Shown here: one piece after another, positions 54,001-61,320 of the stretch | How the letters are laid out: each line of letters begins with the position of its first letter | Numbering within the stretch: position 1 is the stretch's first letter | Assembly (NCBI GenBank): GCA_008330645.1 | Contig: VLTN01000012.1 | Location: 124,001-188,000 of the forward strand | DNA length: 64,000 nt | Origin: Cafeteria roenbergensis | Taxonomy: Eukaryota > Sar > Bigyra > Bicosoecida > Cafeteriaceae | Reading direction: 5' to 3' | The notes under the pieces: generated by a model | Databases searched by the model: none | What the model was told of the DNA's origin: nothing | Seen by the model: only the letters and a program-made list of their open reading frames with translations | Made by a program: the position numbers and the translations under genes

Positions 54001-57000
54001 CCTGTTCAAACCGGGGGCGAACCCAGGGCGCCCAGCCTGGCAACCGTCGTCCTGAGCAGTTTGGAGGTGGGGCGGCACTCGGTCAGCGTGTTCGCGCGCA
54101 TGGGCGACATCTCAGAAAGTGCCGACTCCCGGCCAGCGGCAGTGGAGTTTGAGATCGCTGACTGTTCCGCGACGGAGCACGAGGCCCTTGACGCGGCTGG
54201 GAAGCTGATTTGCGCCGCATGCCCTCCGGGTGCTGACTGCTCGCACCCGCGCACGTCGTTGGGCAATATGCCGGCCCTGCCCGGCTGGTGGTCTTCCGGG
54301 AAGTTCTTCTCGTCGGCCAAGAGTGCGCGCCGGTTCTACAGGTGCGCAACCAAGTCCGCCTGTCCAGGAGGCATGCCGGTGGCCGCCTCCGTGCCTGCCG
54401 TCGACCCTCCCGCCCTCTTGCAAGAGGGATCGGCCCTCAGGGAGCTCTTTGACGATGTCCTTCCCCCCGGTAGCGAGCTGCGCGCTGAGGCTCTGCAGCA
54501 GTCAGCGACGGCGGCGGCGCTGCGAGGCGAGGACCTGCTCCTATTCAACGAGACTGAGACTGGCCACGCATCGACTGCCGGGGTCGCCCTGGCCGTCGCG
54601 GAAGCCAAGGCAAGGCTGGCTGCAGCCGCTGCCAATGTGTCAACGTGCGGGTTTGGCCACTCCGGGCTGCTGTGCTCGCAGTGCAAGGATGGGTTCTTCT
54701 TGTCCTTCCAGCAATGCACCGCATGCCCTCCAGAGCGCTCCCAGGCCTTTGCAATGACAGCTGGAATCGTCGTGGCCATGGGGGTCCTTGCGCTCGTGTT
54801 CCTGCGGCTGCGCAAGTTTCTGCCCATCATCCAGGCCAAGGTGCTGCTGGCGTTTGCACAGATTCTGGCGGCCACCGTGACTGCCTACGACATCCCCTGG
54901 CCCGTCGAGTTTGCCGACACGGTCAACAGCTTGCGCATCTTCGTGTTCGACCTGGTGCAAGCCACCCGCGTCCAGTGCACCCAGCCTGTGGGCTACCTGG
55001 AAAGCTTCCACGCTCAGGTATCGCTGCCACTCGGAGTCGCTGTGCTGCTGGGCATCGTCGGCGCCGGCACGCGCTGCAAGCTCCGCAGTCGAGCTGCCAA
55101 GTGCGCAAGCACTCTGGGATGCTTCGCCAGTGTGACGGCCAGTATCCGAGGCAGCTCGTCTTTGGCACAGGCGCTCAGCGTGTGGCAAGTGTCGTTCACG
55201 CAAGGGGGCGGCGACGAGGAACAGGCCGGAGACGCAGACGAGCACGCGCTGCTGCCCAGCGCCGACGTGCTGAAAAGAGGAGTCTCGAACCCGCTGCTTC
55301 GCTCCCGAGGTGCGGTGTCGCTCGAGGGAGCCGAAGCTCCTGCATCCAGGCGCGCCACGCGCCTGGCAAGCATGTCAGCGACAGCTTTGATCCGCAAAGA
55401 CTTGGAGAGTTCAGCGGTCGCGCACGGGACCAAGCCCTTCCGGTTTCAGAGCCTGGAGCAGGCCTCTCAGCTGCGAAGCGTTGTGGATCAGCTGGAGTCG
55501 GGCTTCGGCAGGACAAGTCGCCACCGAGGGCGCGTGATGCTCCGCAGGGACGCCACCAGGGAGACGTGCGTGCACTGCGCGCAGAACCTGACAGAGGCGT
55601 GCTGCGGCTGCGGGGCGGGCGGTCGAATCGTGGAGCGGTTGCCGACGTGCAAGCAGCGCGTGCACCTGATTGCGTCGATCCTTTGCTGTTGTGGCTGCTG
55701 CTTCCGGCCGGCAGCGCTGCGACACGGCGGCACCGCTGCCGGTCAGCGGGAGCAGGAGCCTGCTGCTGAGCAGCGCAAGCGGCGGCGGCTCGAGCGGAGG
55801 TCCACAGCCAAGGCCTCGGCTGCAACGCCTGCGCTCCGCCAGCTTTGGGGAGCGCTCGCATTCTGGGCAGCCGACGCTTGGGTCGTGCTGTGGACGTCTG
55901 CTGACGCGGCTGCGGAGCCGCTCAGGGACATGGCAGCAACTTGCGCAGCCACCAGAGGGTGCTGCTGGGCATGCATTTGCAGTGGCCGCAGCCCAGCCGC
56001 CGCGCCCGAAGCACTCGCGCGTGCCCAGCACGAAGCGCGAGTGCCACATAGCAGCCCGCCTGGGGGCTCCTCCGCGCGGCCGCTGAACGCAAGGCCGTTG
56101 GCCGGCACGCCGAGCAACGCGCGGCCCAAGCAGCGCGCCCGGCGAATGACTGTCCTTCTCAAAGCCGCCGCCGACCACGGGGACGCCGACAACGTTCTGC
56201 CCGTGTGTGCGGCGTGCTGCTTGGGGGCCCGGCGCAACTTGAGCTCGCTGGAGATGCGCTCATCCTCGCGGTCCGGGTCTGTGTTTCTATGCGCGGGCAA
56301 GACTGTGTCGCGCGCGTGCATTCCGTGCGAGGCAGCTGCTCGCCGCCGCGCTGCTGCTCGCATGGCTAGCCTCGAAGGCCGGCGCGCGGCCGAAGCCGCG
56401 CAGCAGCAGGCGAGCGCGGCCCGCAGCGACCAGGAGAGGCGCCAGTACTTTGCCATGTCGCCGCAAGATCGGATTGATGCGGATGCGCATGCAGTCAGTT
56501 CAGCGGCGGTTGTGCGACTACTGCTTCTCTTGGCAATGGTGGTGTTTGCACCCGTCTCGTTGGCTTGCCTCAGAATGCTCCGCTGCGTCGACGTCGACGG
56601 CGAGCGCCGTCTGCTTGCAGACTTGAGGCAGCCGTGCTCGGGAGTCCTGTTCAACACGCATGAGGTCTACGCAGTGGCAGTGCTGATCGGCTTCACGGCT
56701 GGCTTCCCGGTCGCTTTGGTGCTCTACATTCGCCGGAACCTCGTGTCTCTCAAGCAGGCCACGGACCAGCTGCAGCGGGAGCTGGACGAGGCAGAGGAGG
56801 CGGCGGCGAAGTCGGCCGAAGACGAGCTTTTCGGCGCCTTGGCCCTACCGGGCCCCAAGCGGGCAAGGCCCGAGCTCCGCAGCGCGGCGGTTGCCTCACC
56901 TGGCTCGTTGCTGCAAAGCGCGTCCCTCGGCCGCCATGGCGGGGCCGCGACGGGCACAGCAGACAGGATGGCCTTCGCGCCCACAGGAGTGAGCGTGGCC

Positions 57001-58155
57001 GGCCAGCGTCCGAGGTCGGAGGCCTCGACCGTCCGTTCCGAGGGCCATTTGGGCCATGGCAAGAAGCGTGGGAACCGCCATCTCCGAGAGGGCGTGTTGG
57101 ACCGGTTGCACAGCTCCAACAGAGCACGACTCGAGTCGCTCATGAGCACGCTCGTTCACGCCAAGCGCGACGGCCAAGAGCCAGGCGAGACTCCGAACAT
57201 CCCAAACTCTTCCGCCTCGCGCAGCCTTGGCAAGCAAGCCAGTCGGCGGGGCGTGGCGGGACACAGCCCAGCCGAGAGCAGCAGCAAGCTATCAGCTGCG
57301 GGAGCAGGCAGGCGCGGCGCTCTGGCGCCCACCCCGGAGGCCGCCAGACTGCAGCGAGAGCGTCAGATGGTGCGGCTTGTCTATGCTCCGGCCGGGTCCA
57401 TCCCGCAGTGGGCACAAAGGGACCTCTTCGAGATCCGCGAGCGGCACGCAGTGATGCTGCGCGTGGGGAGCATGTACGAGGGGTACACGCCCCGCGCGTA
57501 CTGGTGGGAGGCTGAGGAGCTGCTCCGCCGCCTGGCGCTGTCTGCGCTCATCGTCCTCGTCCCCTCCGGATCCTCGCTCCAAGTCGCGGTGGCGGCTCTC
57601 CTGGCAGCAGTTGTTCTCGCGCTGCTGAACTTGGTCGAGCCGTACCAGGACCCTTCCGCGCAGCGGCTGCAGCAGCTCGCCTTCGCAACGATTCTGTTTG
57701 TGTTCTGGACGGGCATGCTGCTCAAAACCGACGCGGCAGCTGCAGCGGAGCGCGCAGCCGAGGGCGGCGCGACTGACGTGGACTTCACCACGGACAGGAC
57801 GGTGCTCGGCTGGATCGGCTACGCGACAGTGCTGCTCACGGCGGCAACCATTGTCACAGGGACGGTGTTGTTTGCACGCGACACGGCACGAAACATGCTG
57901 GCGGCGTCAATTCGAAGCGCGGGCCGCCCTGGCCGTCGTGCAGCTGCGACGGGCGCCGGCTCCGTGGCTCGAAGCCAGTCGTCTGTCGCAGCAAGCGATG
58001 TCCGCGGACCCAGCGGCGACAACGCGGGTCCTCACGTGATTGAGAGCATCGGAGCAGTCACGTTCGGGCTGCGAGCCACGCTCAACCCGGCAGCAGGGCC
58101 ACCGCCAATGGGGACGCAAGACTGCGATGCAGGGAGGTCGGCGTCGGTCCGCTGA
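42088..58155 (+). CDS. Giant Ig-like-repeat, Cys-rich, multi-TM surface protein
   Basis: A single uninterrupted frame of 5,355 codons, ATG 42088 in CCATGC context, followed by a signal peptide (ACKQ-type basic start, then LGALLAGAWLAASIGG). Residues 30 to about 4000 form an extracellular region with repeated beta-domain linkers of the type D-R/T-x-P-P-x and 'DAAGNxG' (VDTVPP near 46430, VDRSPP 49780, ADRSGP 50730, LDRDPP 51715, VDTVAP 52475, VDAAGNPG, VDAAGNEG), as in bacterial-type Ig-like adhesin domains. A lectin/LamG-like stretch may lie near 48000-48600. A Cys-rich module (about residues 4020-4220; CAACPPGADC, CSQCKDGFFL) precedes a first TM helix near 4222. Several more helices follow, ending with RAYWWEAEELLRRLALSALI and three or four helices near 57520-57900. 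The layout recalls large protist adhesion/TRP-like receptors. It is strikingly intronless beside intron-rich genes. Confidence 0.8.
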   Translation: MRAGCKQRGARQRHLGALLAGAWLAASIGGAPLLQTPERLNALPGMQASGGRIQWEAVMHSAHPSASTSTFMPCKSIFAAPMPLGRIAVVAQCNPLTVGLCGASGPSGHWFDPGSIGSDTVMLDTFTETSVVPVMGLVRRDEQGSDPDALGSGCWDWIMAFGAKRDTTELLAGALIPTSTPSTLPSGSSDDASPMLAAAFTTTSKNGELLGPPAVVYNERLFQIQLDDKRLLYIVARPVYNSGAAKLSTMPAAEDIGVRMYLTGDGISLQSGVPKVLLAASLAPADSSAVTLTQPRLFAAMNLAAAANSASNAELIRLNYNAASFGHFERGRGALTLLSATKRSGVADWLAVIEHGVEANSYNRDEIGALEILATGQHLWVAGLTPAAAGRAYARTSLGPNGQVGVGVPDFGSPLRCDFSAVSGTNLGPRPFLFRFSAASGAPPEQCAAWVGDPAVTTGLAGTLLTSATFARINFTREESLASADASIAPWGRGATAPQNSPDGLWGVVVFCGRLSRAAYAQSQGLSLGKQNPSYPALPANLDRTGSLPICVAVEDSSAGYGAGKLLWQRSLGSQAGSTDTATGAVAGHLATGFSEPAAWVGATEKAAPRGQGAAAGAAGGDDHLWVSVNLKMSSNTKCYVDSTFEVEGLCSLSSYTAAAPVLWHLGPADGVTLAVEPLGDPGDRASDTANILNIQAGCLLPALASAAGGSAADALAAPVPTGALSASLLLVGAYPSTVAAPGSRRARSLRSCSTQQANCSSVPRTSSRGQRGARRLAASRDRWGFDGDTWESDQSLLFNIGDAKLKGSGSSTVALLLAIAPRPAPALSIASLPGLFTTAGRPLTMRLAVDGVTARLALSSPATALSLPSAAQVAVPSEAGLAASTRLLLRDVTAQVEAIEPPARARLSPVQGLAVPGAASLLTAASGNDTAAAGYAQGRWVGPMAGGFLDALLPSPALPSLPTLQWLLVAVEDAWGRSGSVVFPVRVQPADDSGLPLPPLAAFALPTAQSQWTTRASSSASFHVACGADETSLKSATEDIVREAQADSAFDLAGGSDGIARLLSAVEWRADGGEWQATQPSADASMTPLCAQYHCRDPLTPNEHGVLNGCMQCERFAAAADRAPSGTFSPALSADEGTTWQSWLVEVRCCDSEGSCSRSPASLTLVHDAVPPVAQVEIGPAAYVRSTTAKFELGCSKHDASGIERTPAGACGFRYRLGMAPFAELQTTAFTLIEGSSNATGDQSATLADDIGAANCLATRVEVVVDVSADETTPARFRQFRPLRSGEPFVSPLTVLADESQTGSVVPLVNSTRVGFRVVTAAASGEFRGRLSVDTRAGAAGSLRAGVLQGSGLAEADGTGAFVTLAPANPTLQPDGRTWSPTGAVPAGVAFASEVVWLDAALSGMLGGTAGSLSAVVHFEARASFVDEWEAFPGRSESVGAGASVIVDTVPPLPRITSLPPSGWAYDPVGGLAALPGAAPGFGIGSLVVPAAGAAWESPAQEAGAWWGSGAAMATVSCTVDEDRLLGRPSQVDEWGQADPAGQPCIVKYRVNGGLLRTAIAPGIPIVGSDVRDGLNTLDVEQVTDALGNIGARVSATWVHNASLAAAAVKARPFSPKLVHVPAPVITTGGLAFVVAQAIGPQTTEFGPNRLVMQAALQGPASGSPGGAAGPGLAASLPAVPPSRGWVTLDAAGADLWTWRPSFALSPGSYKLWLRTAHPLSGVTSQPVVGDAAGCSRVEFAVLPAQRYRPNVPPRSQSAVFMPGGADGASAVDLLARTSPSDAASAFVPDGAVSADVELPCARLAATSPSDDSGGTTRDLHIVLASCATPLSLLTPAQLPGLAPIAGSSARPEVASDSAHPNCKVEAVIEVAADPANEVRQAVDWGGIELLFSSSYTASTNLPSLAGVTITTGVAPGAGDSARIVYSSDQDWSDEAEVPVIAAARSANDSIAAVPGSSDPQAWSFEYDKDRGQLLQFSGSAAPASSSSSETWTGAAAVRFISGDNTSTVLGEALKRGHTWRQGVSIFLRYVRVPRSYGAFVLLLRARRDPSAVRTPRKLHAGLSGIGIKLQTWTSNTPTVTATIVEIKDGVELTSFGSSRAYCARSSYWVSNLRATMVNHTVTLECDGIAGPFSVSTHIGLGFRTKCGMLAGAASIGSASRRVVVGPLARLSDMPLTTTEAHRFTLRPVCRGIHGPETQVRMSLGRSGSNSAQSLTVKPASEAGPLRDGTWRIQLLASDSLGNSQVEANATEFDWVIDTVNPLSSLVVVAGPGAEQSAWSAVDPYPAGPSAAQLGASEDAQLMAGAVNATLAQQPGTLEEATARLAQFTAQHAGSVLADATPFELRGSAQGDRLSCAPVTVLSRTADAASLSVSVRCKDSSAVSIVASAAFIPGLVLSPEQAAVAAAGLPRSAFATFSTLSDRVALPQAGGDGVPEVTATVCLPRLPADTLTPGWPQEASSGSGGALPLAPSAACQTSPALEPRAVVSAQQLQALGVVGLEGARLAIASPEQQVAAWLEAGGGPSTEVATAQGTLLVRAVAEDAAGNTEANVALPATAAVAVDRSPPAVTTLFAASAIRGDTLPAMISIDFVASEPRTWAVIALAEARTGTQIGPTHVVAAPGPNVTDAASADGPRRWRLRFDISSVAALLDSRGVGQGPLTEAFVITSAGVDRAGNRGPTARSIGWVDRELPSVRCLSNASGAHGFITSGDSSVLAAAGLAGLAPLQIPVISTAATAITCLASEPVAGMEARVRAGYGPAGAGDATAVPPAASLARAIVASGAVQPAVSASDLGTPLGTEFAAMYVETDLEALASAVSALDPSAYPQPPEHPFTLRISGLGETPQDPAGRASTPGTLLVVELRATDMAGNVGAWAPVPLVADRSGPQLSIKGTNMGLSQQCPSAWTSRFAANTLLVPAAEAALDLPDLAEDDGLDSRCARTLPLFRGMSANGPLDANTFFGDQRMGATATVEVSGEAQSLAQASMVLLDEDSIALAAATPQANGSSIPSGLGQQKLGILLGSNEAGDPASWRGGVPASGELVSSSASSPYLVAAQTAAAAAHVRLQVELEQAVFPFVGGWSTGAPAPPRQLPAQFVDSFPALVTAQIAWPLPNETAMRAAAAVTSLVPGGKRGLALPAQEAVFAMRNGPYLMSTWVAKLVVSSAGAGGPGSTAGVGAARRGVLAMAVTMFDAGGMPADRSLAFPFVLDRDPPRARLGCAGSATFCAAISASLAIDGAQLPLEAPAAESNGDPALWTSGNWTTAGAEASGLLLAGAPATLDWLAAGGLSSTAAGQSLLRPPFPPGSRVPPAVQSLDQASMELTAMCGEVAPATVILAQRAGARWQPGGYLDDRCVMDVMIAYRRHQQARTPPPIRTAVVYGAAAGSLSRWTSGLGPASSGYRFAADSWRDSAPAANKLKPTLPEQQADDAGPSDGLYAVRVRGVDAAGNPGAWTDWLRFAVDTVAPSAVLLPLLPPPVAVSDDTVALQRAAEGEAGSAVLGAASRRGSRAFATAGTTLPGMLVTCGEAALDTGGELSPLSPSDLTDLGGGCRLQMVVARAVLASSACGPTDGTSGSGGGGTGSLLAGSVVSNGAALGTEVPAGQSWLTLRRGGEEPLYTLDEVTPAELAASAAHDAAEGFGEAAPPGTPASVAAFGPLPTVASQRGLTEPTALLATPGLRFFRLQVSASLAGSDDTLSESVWLRSVDAANNVGEAVPTAMRRDATAPPAPEARTTPAEMTVSLTEYRYELWSALSVLDAVGTSIAPAWRTDDAAVDGSLLYGLSADLETRVTSFQGAGMDDPEGLLPGQFRALPEACAELEEAVRASDMAAFSAAQADPWEGVFFRFRATFVGAAGNYPLTVAPAGAPAAGENWACATGPLVLKGLPEGTTSIRVKAVDAAGNEGPSRVFSTVVSSVTPTSKVLLAPPAITSLRRLALRVQVQLDGESAPLASVGVIHRRPEFTEGEVLYPVQTGGEPRAPSLATVVLSSLEVGRHSVSVFARMGDISESADSRPAAVEFEIADCSATEHEALDAAGKLICAACPPGADCSHPRTSLGNMPALPGWWSSGKFFSSAKSARRFYRCATKSACPGGMPVAASVPAVDPPALLQEGSALRELFDDVLPPGSELRAEALQQSATAAALRGEDLLLFNETETGHASTAGVALAVAEAKARLAAAAANVSTCGFGHSGLLCSQCKDGFFLSFQQCTACPPERSQAFAMTAGIVVAMGVLALVFLRLRKFLPIIQAKVLLAFAQILAATVTAYDIPWPVEFADTVNSLRIFVFDLVQATRVQCTQPVGYLESFHAQVSLPLGVAVLLGIVGAGTRCKLRSRAAKCASTLGCFASVTASIRGSSSLAQALSVWQVSFTQGGGDEEQAGDADEHALLPSADVLKRGVSNPLLRSRGAVSLEGAEAPASRRATRLASMSATALIRKDLESSAVAHGTKPFRFQSLEQASQLRSVVDQLESGFGRTSRHRGRVMLRRDATRETCVHCAQNLTEACCGCGAGGRIVERLPTCKQRVHLIASILCCCGCCFRPAALRHGGTAAGQREQEPAAEQRKRRRLERRSTAKASAATPALRQLWGALAFWAADAWVVLWTSADAAAEPLRDMAATCAATRGCCWACICSGRSPAAAPEALARAQHEARVPHSSPPGGSSARPLNARPLAGTPSNARPKQRARRMTVLLKAAADHGDADNVLPVCAACCLGARRNLSSLEMRSSSRSGSVFLCAGKTVSRACIPCEAAARRRAAARMASLEGRRAAEAAQQQASAARSDQERRQYFAMSPQDRIDADAHAVSSAAVVRLLLLLAMVVFAPVSLACLRMLRCVDVDGERRLLADLRQPCSGVLFNTHEVYAVAVLIGFTAGFPVALVLYIRRNLVSLKQATDQLQRELDEAEEAAAKSAEDELFGALALPGPKRARPELRSAAVASPGSLLQSASLGRHGGAATGTADRMAFAPTGVSVAGQRPRSEASTVRSEGHLGHGKKRGNRHLREGVLDRLHSSNRARLESLMSTLVHAKRDGQEPGETPNIPNSSASRSLGKQASRRGVAGHSPAESSSKLSAAGAGRRGALAPTPEAARLQRERQMVRLVYAPAGSIPQWAQRDLFEIRERHAVMLRVGSMYEGYTPRAYWWEAEELLRRLALSALIVLVPSGSSLQVAVAALLAAVVLALLNLVEPYQDPSAQRLQQLAFATILFVFWTGMLLKTDAAAAAERAAEGGATDVDFTTDRTVLGWIGYATVLLTAATIVTGTVLFARDTARNMLAASIRSAGRPGRRAAATGAGSVARSQSSVAASDVRGPSGDNAGPHVIESIGAVTFGLRATLNPAAGPPPMGTQDCDAGRSASVR

Positions 58156-58453
58156 GCCAGGGCAGTGGCGGTCTTGAGAGCAGCATGTGCGGTCGCCGCC
58201 CAGCCCAATGTTTCGGCATCGGTGAAACGCAAGCACTGCAGCGGCGCTGGCTTCGAGCGTGAGGAGCACCGCGCAAGATGGCGCACGCGCAGCCAGGCAT
58301 CGTTCCAATCGTCGCACAGGTCGGCGAAACGCATGCAACGCAGCGGCCGCAGGGCCCGTGCAAGTTGCGGCACACAGGCAAGGCACCATTGAACGCAGCG
58401 GAGCGGGTCAGGAGCCGGGTGGCCCGAAGCGGGAGAGAGAGGGTTCGAGCGTG
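58156..58453. other. Convergent intergenic region
   Basis: 298 bp between the stops of the giant gene (plus) and the five-exon membrane-protein gene (minus). No gene or repeat of note seen. Confidence 0.5.
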
Positions 58454-60745
58454 CTACTCGGACGACGAGGAAAAGAGCCAGTACAGCGACAGGCCAGCCT
58501 GGACGACCAGCACAACGTCCAGGACGAGCGTGACGATGTTGCTAGCAAGGCCAGTCACCAGCGTGGTGGACATGAGGCTCAGCTGCTTCTGCGTTTCAGA
58601 GTCCGTGCAGCTGGCGTTGCTGGCATTGGTGATTGCCGTCACGACCGACGCCAGGCTGGCAACGAAGATGACAAGCGGAATGAAACGGACAAGCTTGCTG
58701 ACCGCCCCGGACACAACCTTGAGCACTGGCAAATACCCCTTCTTGCTGCGGTGGCACTTGGTGCGGGGGAGAATGAAGCGCCACAAAGCGCTGCTGAGTG
58801 GCGCAGCTGGTCACGCAGACGCTGCCAGGGCAAGAGCCGCGACATCGCGGAGTTGACGAGGTGCACTGTCTCACTTGGTCGGGTCATACTTGCGGCCTTC
58901 CCAGATGCAAGGGAAGACGAAGATTTCCGCCAGCACGAGCAGCAGCAGCAGGATGTTGACTGTGTTTGATGCAATGTTGATGATGGTCACGGTTCGCTGG
59001 TTCTCAGGGATGGCCGCCAGACCGCGAATGCCCAGCAGGAAGGTCTTCCGGTCCGAAGCGCAGTCGTGCTTCCATCCCACTTCGCGGATGAAGTACAGAG
59101 TTGGCTTCGAGGCCACGCTTGCCTGCGCCGGGTTGGAGTAGCTGAGCAGCTTGCTACAGCGTGTGCGGTTAATGACCCCCAGACACTGCGCGTCGCTGTC
59201 AGCGCAGTTGAGAGGGCTGTGGTCACCCGCGAAGCCTTGGAAAGCGAACTGGTTGCGTGTCGTCGGCCCGCACCAGTCAGAGTTGTTGGCAAAGTTGGCG
59301 ACCAGGACCTGCTGCTCGGTCAGCGCCGCCCAAGACTGCCACCTTGCGTCCAAGCCCTGTGAGCGGAGTCGGAGGCAAGGGTGGCACACAACAGCGAACA
59401 AGCAATTTGCCGCGAGTGGCCGACTCTCGTCACCACGGGCGGCCTGGGCTTGCCTCGCGAGGCTCCTCAACGCGATGCCAGGCTCACCAATGCGCACTCG
59501 TCTGACGTCTTGCGCGACACGAGGCGGTCCAGGTTCGCGGACGACTGTTCGTAGCTCAGGCCAGACGAAGACCCTTCGCACACGCCTCCAAGGCCCACAG
59601 TCAGGCTGATCACAGCTGCAGCCGCTGGGTTCTGCCACCCAAACAAAAACTGCTGCGATTCGTTCGAGAACCCAGTTCCCGTGAGCCCCGGGAACTCGCT
59701 GGCGGTCGGCGTGGAGGTGACGGCGCCCAAGTCAGTGACAGGGCACGCGCTCGCAGCAGGGAAGCAGATCTTCGAAGCCGTATCGCGAGACCCCGTGCCG
59801 CACACCTGGTACCCAGTCGGGCAGGTCCCGGAGTCACTGGGCTCAGGGCGCAGCACGACTTCGGGGCCTGTGTTGACGACGGCCTCGCCGCCCCGCACGC
59901 CGCAAATGACGCCAGCGTCGCCCCACTGAGACATGCTTATGGCCCCGATTTCGGGGTCTTCCGCGCACGGCGGCAGAGTCTTCTTCTGGTTCTCTGAGCA
60001 TTGACCAGGCGACGAAAACTGCTCGATCCGCTCGTTGTCGACTACAGCGAACGCCCCAATCTGGCAGGTGCACATTCCAGCCTTGACTCCCTGCAGCGGG
60101 CGGAGCACACGCGCTTGAGCGAGGTGCGAAGACGTTGCGAGCACGGGCTGACAGCAAGGGGCAGGGAGCCCCGCGAGCGCGGGCCGCGAGAGCGGGCCAC
60201 GAGCGCGAGCAGGCTTGTTTTGCGACCGAAGCGCCATCGCGCGGCCCCGTGGGACGGACACGCGCTGCTCACAGGAAAGTTCCACCGGGAAAGCACCTCG
60301 GGGTGGCTCGTTGGGCACTGCGCGTTGACGCCTTGCACGAATGTGATGCCCACAAGCGGCTGAAGCTCCCAAGTCTGGGAAACGAGCTCGATCGTGCTTG
60401 TCTTGGCCTCGAGCACCTCCAAGGCCGTCACAACGGACGAGATGGACCATGCTGCCAGCCCGATGCTGATCAACGTCATGACCTGCGGTCCTTGAGGGCC
60501 GGGAACGGGAGCGGGATTGAATCGAACGCACCTGCTCCTTGCTCCGCCCGGCCTGAACAGAGCCAGGCCCACCCGTGCGCATGGGCCCGCGTCGTTTGTC
60601 GCCCCGTGTGGGCCGGGGCGCCGCGACCCTCCGGTGGGCGGCGGTGCACGGCTCGAACGAGGCGCGCACGCAAACGGCCGCTGCCGCCCAGGCTCACCAC
60701 CACCACGGGGATGCGGTTCATGAACGCGGTCACCCGCTGCATCAT
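58454..60745 (-). CDS. Unknown Cys-rich multi-TM protein, five exons
   Basis: Exons 60745-60698, 60482-60273, 60090-59488, 59356-58875 and 58745-58454. All four donors are GTGAG(C/A), all acceptors end CAG, and phases 0/0/0/2 join to 544 residues. Exon 1 (MMQRVTAFMNRIPVVV) runs into exon 2's helix to make an N-terminal TM (TLISIGLAAWSISSVV). Then follows an extracellular or lumenal part with many cysteines (GMCTCQIGAF, CSENQKK, TCPTGYQVCG, CFPAASACP). A hydrophobic stretch (AAAVISLTVGLGGVC) and a second Cys region (DWCGPTTRNQF, CADSDAQCLG) come next. Three C-terminal helices follow (INIASNTVNILLLLLVLAEI; LVRFIPLVIFVASLASVV; NIVTLVLDVVLVVQAGLSL). The splice at 58874/58746 converts an apparent stop into KYDPTNKKGYLPV. 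No family recognised; a surface receptor or tetraspan-type protein is possible. Confidence 0.74.
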
Positions 60746-61320
60746 GGTCTGCGGCGGTGGATCTCCGCCCTTGGCGTGGACGGTTTGCATCCGTCCTTCG
60801 CTTGGGAGCGAGTGGGGAGCCGAGCCGGTGCTGCGGTCAGACTCGCAAAAAATGCTCTGCTCCAAGGCTGATGCCAGCCACAGCAACTGGCCGGACGGAC
60901 ACCCCCTTTCCGGGCGGGAAGCTGGGAGCTGCTGGCACGGGGGCCGCGAGGAATTGCCGTGTCGTCCCCAAGCCCGCATTGGCCGCTCAGTCGGGTGGTA
61001 CGGGCGGCTGCGCGACGACGATGTCGAGTTCTTGCGAGGCACGCGACTCGTGCGCCTCCGCGCCGCTGTGCCACGAAGTTGCCGCCCGGCCAGCAAAAGT
61101 CGACTGGGACCTTCGCACTGCTGGTCCCGCTCCAATCTCTGCGGCACACGGGTGCCTGCTGGTGTGTGCATGGCCGGGGCCGCATGGAGCAAGCAAGCGT
61201 GCGGTTGCAAAGGCAGCCGGCCAAAACCGCACGCACGCACGCGAACACGCAAATTCACGAAGCGCTGCGCGACAGCACACAGACGCCGCCCGCAGCGTGC
61301 ACAGGGCTGGCCGAGCATCA
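60746..61320. other. Intergenic region between two minus-strand genes
   Basis: 575 bp containing the 3' end of the 889-residue gene and the promoter of the five-exon membrane protein. Overlapping open frames on both strands lack coding character. A short ACGCACGCACGCGAACACGC tract lies near 61229-61250. Confidence 0.45.
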
